Assembly: GCA_902774395.1 (NCBI GenBank)
Contig: CACYIK010000018.1
Location: 1 to 38,311, forward strand
Direction: 5' to 3'
DNA length: 38,311 bases
Origin: an uncultured Bacteroidota bacterium
Lineage (GTDB): Bacteria; Bacteroidota; Bacteroidia; Bacteroidales; P3
In this document: piece after piece, positions 23,511 through 33,200 of the stretch
Numbering within the stretch: position 1 is the first letter of the stretch
Layout of the letters: the number at the start of each line of letters is the position of its first letter
Program-made: the position numbers and the translations under genes
Notes under the pieces: generated by a model
The model's database searches: none
What the model was told of the DNA's origin: nothing
Seen by the model: the letters and a program-made list of their open reading frames with translations, nothing else

Positions 23511-25273
23511 TATACTAAATTCATGCTCTTCTTGATGCTCTCGATTTTGCCGTCGAGGGCGGTATTGGTCTTGTCGAAGCAGTCCTTGCAGCACAACTCG
23601 CCCTTGACGCTGAAGTAGAACTTGATCTTGGGCTCGGTGCCGCTGGGACGCACGGTGATCTTGTTGCCTTTGTCGGTGAAGAACTGCAGCACGTTGCTCT
23701 TCGGCAGGTTGATCTTGGTGACCTTGCCGCTGACGAGGTCTTTGCTTTCGAGCACCTGGTAGTCCTTGAGGCAGATCACTTTCTCGCCGTCGATCTCCGC
23801 CGGCGGGTTGCTGCGGTAGTCGCGCATCATCTGCTGGATCTCCTCGGCGCCGCTCTTGCCCTTGCGTACCACGCTGACGAGGCCTTCCTTATAGAAGCCG
23901 TACTCCTTGTAGATGTCGACGAGGACGTCGAAGAAGGTCTTGCCGTTCTCGCGGGCCCAGGCGGCAATCTCGGCAATCATCGAGCAGGCGGCCACGGCGT
24001 CTTTGTCACGCACGAAGTCGCCAATCATATAGCCGTAGCTCTCTTCGCCGCCGGCGATGAAGGTCTCGATGCCCTCGAGCTCGAGAATCTTCGAGCCGAT
24101 GAACTTGAAGCCCGTCAGCACGTCGTAAATCTTGATGCCGGCACGTGTGGCGATTTCGGCGGGCAGCTCGCTGGTGACGATGGTCTTCACCATGAACTCG
24201 TTGCCGGTGAGCATCTTCTTCTCCTGCCACTGCTTGACGATATAGTAGAACAGGACGCTCATGGTCTGGTTTCCGTTGAGGAGCATCCATTCGCCGTCGG
24301 GACGCTTCACGGCGACACCCACGCGGTCGGCGTCGGGGTCGGAGGCGAAGACGATGTCGGCGTCAATCTTCTTGGCCAGGTCGACGGCCATGCTCATGGC
24401 CGCTTTCTCCTCGGGGTTGGGGCTCGGCGTGGTGGGGAAGTTGCCGTCGGGGATGGCCTGTGCCTCGACGATGTTGACATTGGTGAAGCCCAGCTGTTTC
24501 AGCATGCGGGGGATGAGGGTGATGCCGGTGCCGTGCAGCGGGGTATAGACAATCTTCACATCGTGGTGTTTCTTGATCAACTCGGGGTTGAGCGAGTTCT
24601 GCTCCACGCGCTGGAGGTACACCTTGTCGACATCCTCTCCGATGATGGTGATGTTCTTTTCGCCACCGGTCATCTTGACGTCGGCGACGCTCTTGATTTT
24701 CAGCACCTCCTCGATGACGGCCTCGTCGTGGGGAGCCGTCAGCTGGCAGCCGTCGCTCCAATAGGCCTTGTAGCCGTTGTACTCTTTGGGGTTGTGGCTG
24801 GCGGTGACCATGACACCGGTGTGGCACTTGAAGTGGCGCACGGCGAAGCTCAGCTCCGGCGTGGGACGCATGCCGTCGAAGAGGTATACCTTATAGCCGT
24901 TGGCGGCAAGCACCGAAGCGGTGATCTCAGCAAACTCGCGGCTGTGGTTGCGGCTGTCGTGACTCACCGCGGCCCGCAACTCGAAGTCTTGTTGACTTGA
25001 ACTCTTGTTGACTTTTTTCACATAGTTCGCCAATCCCTGGGTGGCCATGGCCACGGTGTATTTGTTCATGCGGTTGGTGCCCACGCCCATGATGCCGCGC
25101 AAGCCGCCGGTACCGAACTCCAGGTGGCGGTAGAAGCTCTCGTTGAGTTCGTTGGGGTTGTTCTCCGCCATGTCGCGGATGGCCTGCTTGGTGGCCTCGT
25201 CGTATGCTCCGTCGAGCCAGGATTGTGCGTTGATCTTGGCACTCTCGTCGATGTTAAGTTTGCTGATTTCCAT
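23510..25273 (-). CDS. Phosphoglucomutase / phosphomannomutase family enzyme
   Basis: A 587-aa alpha-D-phosphohexomutase that interconverts hexose 1- and 6-phosphates, most likely glucose phosphates. The catalytic phosphoserine loop is TASHNPKEYNGYKAYW (about residues 157-172), the metal-binding loop is ASDPDADRVGVAV (about 317-329), the sugar-binding loop is GGEESYGYMIGDFVRDKDAV, and the phosphate-binding end is VRPSGTEPKIKFYFSV. Length and pattern fit the long Bacteroidota/Firmicutes phosphoglucomutase type (PgcA-like). It is the first gene of the minus-strand housekeeping run. I found no clear -7 box upstream. Confidence 0.95.
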   Translation of the reverse strand: MEISKLNIDESAKINAQSWLDGAYDEATKQAIRDMAENNPNELNESFYRHLEFGTGGLRGIMGVGTNRMNKYTVAMATQGLANYVKKVNKSSSQQDFELRAAVSHDSRNHSREFAEITASVLAANGYKVYLFDGMRPTPELSFAVRHFKCHTGVMVTASHNPKEYNGYKAYWSDGCQLTAPHDEAVIEEVLKIKSVADVKMTGGEKNITIIGEDVDKVYLQRVEQNSLNPELIKKHHDVKIVYTPLHGTGITLIPRMLKQLGFTNVNIVEAQAIPDGNFPTTPSPNPEEKAAMSMAVDLAKKIDADIVFASDPDADRVGVAVKRPDGEWMLLNGNQTMSVLFYYIVKQWQEKKMLTGNEFMVKTIVTSELPAEIATRAGIKIYDVLTGFKFIGSKILELEGIETFIAGGEESYGYMIGDFVRDKDAVAACSMIAEIAAWARENGKTFFDVLVDIYKEYGFYKEGLVSVVRKGKSGAEEIQQMMRDYRSNPPAEIDGEKVICLKDYQVLESKDLVSGKVTKINLPKSNVLQFFTDKGNKITVRPSGTEPKIKFYFSVKGELCCKDCFDKTNTALDGKIESIKKSMNLV

Positions 25274-25360
25274 AGTGTTGTTGTTTGTGATTTTAATGAT
25301 AACAGAAAAAAGGTGTTTTTATTGTGCGAAGGGACTTATTTCCTATTTTTGCAAAAAAAA

Positions 25361-25392
25361 TTTGCACGGTTTGAAAAATGTTTGTAATTTTG
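25361..25392 (+). promoter_or_regulatory. Promoter of the small lipoprotein gene
   Basis: TTTG (25361-25364), a 20-base spacer and TAATTTTG (25385-25392) match the Bacteroidota promoter form. The -7 box lies 50 bp upstream of the start codon. Confidence 0.7.
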
Positions 25393-25442
25393 CAAAAAAT
25401 AATCAAGACAAAAACCTTATTATTAACCAAAATTTAGAATTT

Positions 25443-25715
25443 ATGAAGAAAGTAATGCTCGCTGTCAGCGCTTGCGCTTGCCTGTTTGCCTTTACCGCTT
25501 GCGGTGGTCCCGCCTCCGAGGCCAAAGCCGCCCTCCAGAAGGGTTGCGAATGCGAAAAAATGTCCAAGGAAGAGAACGTCGACTCCGAGAAGCTGCAGAA
25601 ATGCATGGAAGAGTTCTACGAGACCGTCAAGACCATCAACGACAAGTACAAAGACGATACAGCCGCTATGGCCGAGCTCGAGAAGGTGGCCATGGAATTC
25701 AAATGCGAAGAATAA
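25443..25715 (+). CDS. Small lipoprotein, unknown function
   Basis: A 90-aa predicted lipoprotein. A short signal peptide ends in the lipobox FTAC, followed by GGPASEAKAALQKGCECEKM. The mature part is about 70 residues, helical in appearance, with repeated Lys/Glu and three more Cys (in GCECEKM and KCMEEFYE) plus one near the end (FKCEE). These might form disulfides or bind metal in the periplasm. I do not recognise a characterised family. It has its own promoter and a terminator-like hairpin before xerC/D. A longer in-frame upstream extension lacks a signal peptide and is not used. Confidence 0.82.
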   Translation: MKKVMLAVSACACLFAFTACGGPASEAKAALQKGCECEKMSKEENVDSEKLQKCMEEFYETVKTINDKYKDDTAAMAELEKVAMEFKCEE

Positions 25716-25740
25716 GCCGCTTTTGTTGACACAACAATGG

Positions 25741-25770
25741 ATAAAGGCCGCCCCGCAAGGCGGCCTTTAT
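25741..25770 (+). terminator. Hairpin after the small lipoprotein gene
   Basis: A perfect 12-bp stem (ATAAAGGCCGCC with its complement, 6-base loop) lies between the lipoprotein gene and xerC/D. Only three T occur in the 3' arm, so termination may be partial. Confidence 0.65.
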
Positions 25771-25784
25771 GATAAGGAAAAGAG

Positions 25785-26681
25785 ATGACTGTCGACGAGG
25801 CCATAGAACGGTTCCACACCTACATCGCCACCGAGCGCCGCATGGCGGCGGGGACGGTGCAGAACTATATCGGCGACCTGCGCGATTTCGCCGACTGGCT
25901 GGCATGCCAGCAGGTCACCACGCTCGACGAGGTGACGGCTCGCGAGGTGCGCGAGTGGCAGATGGAACACATGGATCGTGGCGAGGCTGCCGGCACCGTC
26001 AAACGGCGCCTGTCGTCGCTGAGCAGCTGGTTCCGTTTCCTGCGTCGCCGCGGATTCCTCGAGGCCGACATCATGGCCAAGGTATCGGCTCCCAAGCAGC
26101 CCAAACGCTTGCCGGTGTTCTTCAAGGAGAGCGAGACGGAGCGCCTCTACAGCGAGGGGCTCTTCGCCACCGACTTCATGGGACAACGCGACAAGCTGAT
26201 GCTGCGCATGCTCTATGAGACGGGTATGCGCCGCTCCGAGCTGGCAGGACTGAAGGTGTCGTCGGTCGATTTTTCTTCCATGACCATCAAAGTGCTGGGA
26301 AAGAGGAATAAAGAGCGCCTGATACCGATAGAAAATGAATTGGCACACAATATTAAAGATTATCTTGCGTTAAAGGAGCAGGAAATGGGCGAAAGCGAGT
26401 GGCTTTTCGTCGGCCGCAAGGGCAGGCAGATCACCCCTGCCGATGTCTACCAGACGGTGCGGAAATACATGACCGCGCTCTCCAATGCCGACCGCATCAG
26501 TCCACATGTGTTCCGCCACAGCTTCGCCACCCATATCCTGAACGAGGGAGGCAGCATCGAGGCCATCAGGGAGCTGCTGGGACATGCCGACCTGGCCACC
26601 ACGGAGGTCTACACCCATGTGACCCGCGAACACCTGAAAGAGGTCTACAAGCACGCCCACCCGAGGAGCAGAAAAAAATGA
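25785..26681 (+). CDS. Tyrosine recombinase XerC/XerD
   Basis: A 298-aa site-specific recombinase that resolves chromosome dimers. The N-terminal SAM-like core-binding domain spans about residues 1-85 (RFHTYIATERRMAAGTVQNY). The catalytic domain shows all the expected residues: Arg in YETGMRRSELAGL, Lys in KVLGKRNKERLIP, His-x-x-Arg in SPHVFRHSFATHIL, His in LLGHADLATTEVY and the nucleophile Tyr in EVYTHVTREH. Length is normal. It precedes hpf, as xerC often does in Bacteroidota, which favours the housekeeping XerC role over a mobile-element integrase. The two paralogues cannot be told apart safely here. Confidence 0.93.
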   Translation: MTVDEAIERFHTYIATERRMAAGTVQNYIGDLRDFADWLACQQVTTLDEVTAREVREWQMEHMDRGEAAGTVKRRLSSLSSWFRFLRRRGFLEADIMAKVSAPKQPKRLPVFFKESETERLYSEGLFATDFMGQRDKLMLRMLYETGMRRSELAGLKVSSVDFSSMTIKVLGKRNKERLIPIENELAHNIKDYLALKEQEMGESEWLFVGRKGRQITPADVYQTVRKYMTALSNADRISPHVFRHSFATHILNEGGSIEAIRELLGHADLATTEVYTHVTREHLKEVYKHAHPRSRKK

Positions 26682-26688
26682 ACAATGA

Positions 26689-26807
26689 GGAGATATCAGA
26701 AGATAACGGAAGATATGCCGCTTTTCAGCGGCGAAGATAGGGGACAATACTCAAAACCATTGTCTTTTATCTCCTCCTATCTCCCTCTATCTCCCTCTAT
26801 CTCCATG
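26689..26807 (+). repeat. Decamer array - hairpin - inverted decamer array between xer and hpf
   Basis: Purine-rich decamers GGAGATATCA, GAAGATAACG and GAAGATATGC (26689-26718) lead into a hairpin GCCGC/GCGGC (26717-26732). Decamers TATCTCCTCC, TATCTCCCTC twice and TATCTCCATG (26768-26807) then run in the opposite sense. GACAAT/ATTGTC also pair across the middle. Confidence 0.8.
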
Positions 26808-26844
26808 TCAAATAAAACCTATTAATCTAAAAAAGGAGGATATT

Positions 26845-27132
26845 ATGAACACTACCATCAATTCGGTGAAATTCAAAGCCGACGAGAAGCTCGAGAAGTT
26901 TATCAACGAAAAGGTCGCCAAGCTGGATCGCATGATTGACAATGCTATCAAGTGCGAGGTGATTCTCAAGGTTGACAAGCCCGAGAGCGATAATAACAAG
27001 ATTGCCGAAATCCGTATCTTTGTCCCCGGCAAGGATCTCTTTGTGACCAAGCAGGCCGACACCTTCGAGCAGGCTGTCGCCGACGGTGTCGACACCCTCA
27101 AGATACAGATTGAGAAATACAAAAACGCCTAA
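26845..27132 (+). CDS. hpf: Ribosome hibernation promoting factor (HPF/RaiA family)
   Basis: A 95-aa short-form HPF/YfiA-type protein that binds the 30S decoding centre and idles ribosomes in slow growth. The opening INSVKFKADEKLEKFINEKVAKLDRM, the central CEVILKVDKPESDNNKIAEIRIFVPG and the end TFEQAVADGVDTLKIQIEKYK fit the beta-alpha-beta-beta-beta-alpha fold. A strong ribosome binding site AAAGGAGGA (26832-26840) lies 4 bp before the ATG, unusual among the genes here, most of which have none. It follows xerC/D and ends in a strong terminator. Confidence 0.95.
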   Translation: MNTTINSVKFKADEKLEKFINEKVAKLDRMIDNAIKCEVILKVDKPESDNNKIAEIRIFVPGKDLFVTKQADTFEQAVADGVDTLKIQIEKYKNA

Positions 27133-27157
27133 GCGTCCTACCTATTTAGGATATACA

Positions 27158-27200
27158 GGGAGCGGGCTTGCCCATTGGGCAAGCCCGCTCCCTTTTTTTT
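27158..27200 (+). terminator. Strong terminator of hpf
   Basis: A perfect 16-bp stem (GGGAGCGGGCTTGCCC, loop ATT, then the complement) is followed by eight T. The T-run touches the stop codon of the convergent giant gene, which has no T-run of its own. Confidence 0.95.
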
Positions 27201-30200
27201 ATCTGACGAGCAGCACCGTGCCTCTCTCCTCATGGCGTCCGCCAGTACTCGCCGTGTAGCGGAGAATCCACACATAGGCGCCCATGGGACAGCGGTCGCC
27301 GTTGATGCTGATGCCGTTCCATCCTTCGTTGATGTCGGTGGAGCGGTACACCAAGGTGCCGAAGCGGTTGTAGATGGATATCTCTGCCTCCAGGATGCCC
27401 TTTCCCACGATACGGAAGATGTTGTTCTCATCGGCGTCGGGGAGGAAGGTGTTGGGGGCGTCGACGACATTATAGAGGCGCGGCACGCATACCGAGGCGC
27501 TGTCTTCGCAGTGGCCGTCGGTGACCAACAGCATCACGCACATGGTGTCGATGCCTTCGGGCATGACGACATGCAGGTAGCGTCCGTCTTCATCTTGCAA
27601 TTCCCCGTTGAGATACCAGGCGCGTTCAAGGAAGTCTCGGCCCACATCCATGGCGTCGAACTCGTTGGCCGGCGCCACCAGCGCCAGGGGGCTCACCCTC
27701 AACTTCGCCTTGGGCAGCGTGGCGGGCTTGATGGTGACGCTGTCGCGTGCCGGACAATGCGGCTCCTCCGCATAGTCGGCATAGAGGATGTATCGGATGG
27801 TGCTGTCGGGATGGACCACGAGGATGCTGTCGTGGGCATGTTCCTGGAGGGTGGAGTCGACGGGGCAGGACGACCACAGCAGGTAGGGCACGTCGCTGTG
27901 GGCCCGTATCTCGTAGTCGAGGGTCTGGCAGTCATAGTCGCTGCTGATGGAGAGGGTGGGCAGGTCCAGACGGGTGAGGTCGATGGCCAGCACGCTGTCG
28001 CAGTTTTCTATGGTGCGCAGCGTGTCGGCATGGCGTCCGCCCTCCGTGATGAGGTGGCTCCGCCAGGGGTATTGGCTGCCTTGGCAGAAGGTGTCTACCT
28101 CCACCTCCAGCGTGGAGTAGTGCACGGTGAGCAGGAGGGTCACCACGCTGTCGCAGCCGCGGGGTGTGGAGAGGGTGTCCACCGCCCCGGCGGTGTCGGT
28201 GCGGTAGGTGTGGCCGTCAATCCATACCAGCGAGTCACACACCACACGTTCGTCGTCGCGGAACACGCGCGGCACTATCTCCAGGTGCATGGTCACCATG
28301 CTGTCGCACCCGAAAGCGGTGCTGTCGACATGCAGGTAGTCGCCCGTGGTGGTGAGCACGGTGTCGAAGAAGGGCAGCTGGCTGTCGTGGCACAGGGTGT
28401 CGTAGTGGTGGAGGTAATAGGAGGGCATGAGCTGCAGACGGAGGGTCATGAGGCTGTCGCATCCTTCGCCGGTGGTCAGGTGGCGCATGCGGCCGATGAT
28501 GCCGTCGCTCTGGTCGATGACTATCGTGGTGTCAATCCAGCGGTAGCTGCTGTCGGTGTTGCACACCGAGTCGCTATAGTGCAGGTCGTAGGTGGGGAAG
28601 ACCAACAGGGTGTGGCGCAGGGTGTCGAGGCAGCCGTTGGTGTCCACGGTATAGCAGGTCACCGTGGTGTCCCTGGTGGGTGCCACCTGCCGTGGGCCGG
28701 TGCCACCGCCGCTCCAGTGGTAGGAGGTGGCGTGGCGCACGTAGAGCCCGTCAGGAGCGTCGTTGTCGCAGCGTTGCGAGGGGGCCTCGATGGTGGCGTC
28801 GGGGTAGAGGCGTCGCACACGGATGGTGCGCTGCAGGGTGTCGATACACTGGTCATCGGCGATGCCGGCGATGAGGGTGATGTCGATATCGGCGGTGTCC
28901 GTCAGGTGCATCGTCACCGCCGAGGCGGTGGAGGTGCTGCCGTCGGGCAGCAGCCACAGCCGGCTCTCACAGCCCTCGCCGGTGCCTACGGGGGTGACAC
29001 CGTCGCTCGAGATGGTGCTTCGGTCGGTCATCACCAGGTCGAACTCGCAGTTGGCCACGGTGACCAGCGTGTCGATGATGGCCAGCGGGAAGCGGGCGCC
29101 AGCGAAGGCGCTCATGGTGAAGTTACACGACGGCTTGTCGATGAACGACAGCTGGCAGTAGTAGGTGGTGCTGTTGTCCGAGGCCACCCAGATGCTCGAC
29201 GCGGTGGAGAAGGTGGTGGTGTCGTGGTTGCTGTACCAGCGGTAGCGGAAGCCCGAGGGCACGGTGAAGCGGTTGTCGGGCACATAGCTGCAGCCCTCGG
29301 TCTGCATGCGCTTGGTGGCGCATTCGAGGGTGAAGTAGGCATAGCCGTAGTGCGACCCTTCGCCGCAGTCGTTGGTGGTCAGACGGATGAAGATGGTCTG
29401 TCCCGAGTAGGCCGTGAGGTCGATGCCCACGGTGGTCCAGTCTTTCCACAGCACCTCGTTGGCAGCCTGGTTCCATCCTCCTTCGTCCGTGCTCCCTATC
29501 AGTGAGGGGTTGGCGATGAAGTCGGCCAAGCCGCAGGAGTCGATGAGGTCACCCGCCGAGTTGAGTATCTGCAGGCGGAAGCGGGGCTGCAGGTCGGGCG
29601 AGTGCTCGGGGTCTTGCAGCACGGCGGCATAGCGCAGCACCAGGAGGTTGAATATCGTGGTGTCCACGGTCATGCCGTAGGTGATGTTCTCCGCCTGTGG
29701 CTGGCCGTTGTTGCCGGTGAGCCAGTTGCCCAGACGCACCGAGGCCATCTTGCCTTCGGGCACCGTGCGCAGCAGTCCGCCGGTGCGGGCGTCACGCTCC
29801 GTGGTGTCGAAGTGGATGGTGTGGCGCGAAGCGGCATTCAGGAAGCCCAGGTCCACCACGCCGGTGTTCTCCGACGGGTTGCTGTAGGTGCCGTATTTGC
29901 AGCTCACATAGGGGGCATAGAGGTCGGTATAGTCGATGCAGCCTTCGCCGCCCTGGGGCGTGAAGGTCATGAAGGTGTCTTTGATGGCGGGACGGCAGGG
30001 CGTGTTGTCACAGCTGCCGCTGACGTAGAAGGCGTGGTTGGTCAGCCCTTCCAGACTGTCGATGCGCAAGGGCGGCTGGTGGGCCGTCACCACCCTGCCG
30101 GTGCCGGGGGTGAAGCCCATGGGGCCGTATTCGACGGTGACGGTGGGCGTCCCCTGCTGCTCCCATCCTATCGTCACATGGTCGTTCTCCTCCTCCTCGA

Positions 30201-33200
30201 GCCTGAAGTCGAAGGCGGCGCAGTCGCTCACCGACAGGTGGCTCACCTCTAGACTTCCCCTGAAGCGCAGGGCCAGGAAGTGGCCGTGGCCGAAGTAGTT
30301 ACTCAGCGTGTAGAAGCGCGTGGTGAGGGCGCTGCCGTTATAGTGGAGGGCGGTCAGCGAGTCGAAGGAGGAGATGTCGCCGGCATCGCTCATCACGCCC
30401 AGCGTCACCTCGCTGCCGCCGCTCAGACGGGCGGTGAGCATGAGGTTCAGCCGCAGCAGGCTGTCGACGGTGAACTGCGGCAGCACCAGCAATGTCTCGC
30501 CGGTCGGGAGGGCTAGCGAGTGCCAGGCCTCGGGGAGCGTGGTGTCGAAGCTGACGCAGTAGGGGAGCTCCTGCGGCTCGGCGAGGGTCTTGAAGGTGGT
30601 GGGCGTCTGGCAGGCCACCGCCAGCGAGTCACACTTGGCGACAATCTGGTAGGTGGTGTCCGACAGCAGCTGCAGCGTCAGCGGGGGCTCTGTGGCCCTG
30701 ACGATGACGCTGGCGTCGACATTCGCCAGGTGGTATTCGAAGAAGAAGGGACCGCTGACTTCGGTGGCATCCCATTCGAGCACCGTGGTGCCGCCGCCGG
30801 GCTGTCCCACGGCGATGCTGCCGGGCAGAGCGCAGCGGTTGAGTTGCAGGCTCCTCACACGGGCGGTGCCGCTGCCGCTGAGGACGAAGGAAGGACGTCC
30901 TTCGTGGGTGGTCTGCATGCGCATCCGTTGCCAGCTACCCGTGCCGGCGGGCACGGTGTCGCCGCAGAAGGTCAGCGTGGCGCTAGCTCCAGAGAGCATC
31001 ACCTCCATGTCGGCCACCAGTGTGCCGGCAGCCATTTGCGGCAGGCGCAGCACGTTCTCGCCCGGCAGGGCGTTGAGCACGAGGGCGCTGTTCTCCACCC
31101 GTGCCATGCTGTCGAGGGCGTCGCCTTCGACGGTCCAGCCTAGGGGCAGCCCTTCGGCGAAGGTGACGCAGTAGGGCATGGCGACGGCCGTCGAGGTGTG
31201 CCACTGCTGCGGTGCCAGACAGGGCAGCAGCGAGTCGCCCGCCAGGGGGTAGAAGTCATAGACGGTGGTGTCTTCCAGTGTGCTGAGTGTCAGACTCCCG
31301 TCGATGGTGACCAGTGTTCCCTGCTCCGGCGTGAAGCCTGTAAGGCCATAGAGTGCTTTGCCGTGGCCGCTGAGGGTCACGCTGTTGTCGTCGTTCAGCC
31401 GCGCGGTGACCCACGGGCTGTCGGTCGCGGCGATGGCTGTCGCCCTCACGGCGCCGCCAGTGCTCATCAGGCCTACGAAACGGCCGTGGCCCGTGTAGTC
31501 CGACAAGGTGAGGTGCAGCTGGCGCCGCGTGCCGGCGGGAGCCGTCAGGGTGTCGACACCCGTGAAGTGATCCCATCCGCCGTCGGTCTCCATGACACCC
31601 GCCACCACGGTGCCGCCGTCCTCGAGGGTGACGTATAGGTGCAGGCGGCTGACGCTGTCGATGTTCAGTTCGGGGAGCTGCAGCCGTTGGAAGAGGGTGT
31701 CGCCGAGGCAGTAGGGCAGGGGGGCTTCGGCGGGCATCGTCACCTGGTCGGGAGGCAGGCAGGTGGCCGAGAGGGCGTCCTCACGGCTGTAGAGCCAGTA
31801 GGTCTCCTCGGGTTGCAGGCCGCCGAGTTCGTAGTGTATGCTGTCGAGGTGGCGCAGGGTGCCAGTGCCCTGCACAAAGCCGGCAGGGCCGTATTCTATG
31901 TAGCTGTCGCCGTTGTTGTCGAGCACCAGGGTGCGGGCGCTGCTGACGCTGATATGGGGGCTGAGGGCACGTGTCACCGCCAGGGTGTCGACCTCCATGG
32001 TGGCCTCCTGGCCTATGGAGAAGCAGGCGATGGCCAGACGGCGCCCTGCCGGCAGGGTCAGCGTGCTGCGGTAGCGGTGCCACAGGGTGTCGTCGCCGCC
32101 CATGGCGGTGTCGAGGGCCACGAAGGTGTTGGGGTCGGCATTGGAGGCGATATGTCCCAGCGCCAGACGGCCGTTGGTGCCGCCGCGCAGGCTCATGCTC
32201 AGCTGCAGCAGGCCGTCGCCGTCGAGCGGGGGCAGCACGGCGATGCTGCGGTGCGTGGCGCCGCTGTGGCCTTTCAGCAGCAGGTGGCCATTGTCGATGG
32301 CGGGGCTGCCGCTATAGGTGCGTCCCATGGTCCAGCCGGTGGGCAGACTCATGGGCGGCGCACTGGCGAAGTCTTCGCAGTAGGGGATGACGGTGGCGTT
32401 GCTCGACGACAGCCGCAGGGGGGTGCAGCTCCAGCGCTCGCCGCAGAATGCCTTGAGATAGATGTCGTAGTTGGTGCCTGCCACGGCGTTGGCCAGCACA
32501 TAGGGCGACGCCGTCACGGTGTCTCTCTGTCCGTCGCCGGGGGTGAAGCCCTGGGGGCCGTATTCCAGGGCCACCTGTGTGGGGCTGTGCAGGGGCTCCC
32601 ACTCCACGGTGTCGCCTCCGCGCAGGACGAGGGCGCCGAAGCCGCAGGACGACAGGCTCAGGTCGTCGAGGTAGACGGTGCAGCTGTCGGCGGCCTCCAG
32701 CCGCAGGGCCGCCGTGCGGCCGCTGCCGCTATAAGCCGACAGGTCGCTCCACAGGCGCTGCCACTCGCCGGCACGTGCCAGATGCAGCGTGTCGACGACG
32801 GTGAGCGAGTTCGCTGAGTCGGGGTTCTCCAAGATGCCCAGCAGCAGGGCTCCGTCGGCCAGGGCGGCATCGTCGGTGGCGAAGAGGTAGAGGGTGGCGA
32901 CGAGCGACGAGATATCCCCGATGGGCGGCATCACCACGGTGGTGCCGTTGGGAATCAGCAGACTGTGGCCTCCATTGTGGTAGTTGCGGTCGCTGACCTT
33001 CGCCAGGCCGTTCAGACGGCGCCAGTTGGAGGGGAAGGTGCCGCTGGTGTGGCTCTCGAAGTCTTGACAATAGGGCACAGAGGTGGTGCTGGGGCGCGAG
33101 TTGAAGTTGGTGGAGTAGACGGTATCATTGTAGGCACGTCCCGAGGTGCCGCTACCCGGAGAAAGGACGGCACCGCGGCTGCCGCAGTCGCAGAGGCTCT

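Noticed and set aside
25785..26681. Integrase of a mobile element
   Set aside because: Short XerC/D-like protein beside hpf with no attachment repeats or cargo genes; a housekeeping role fits better.
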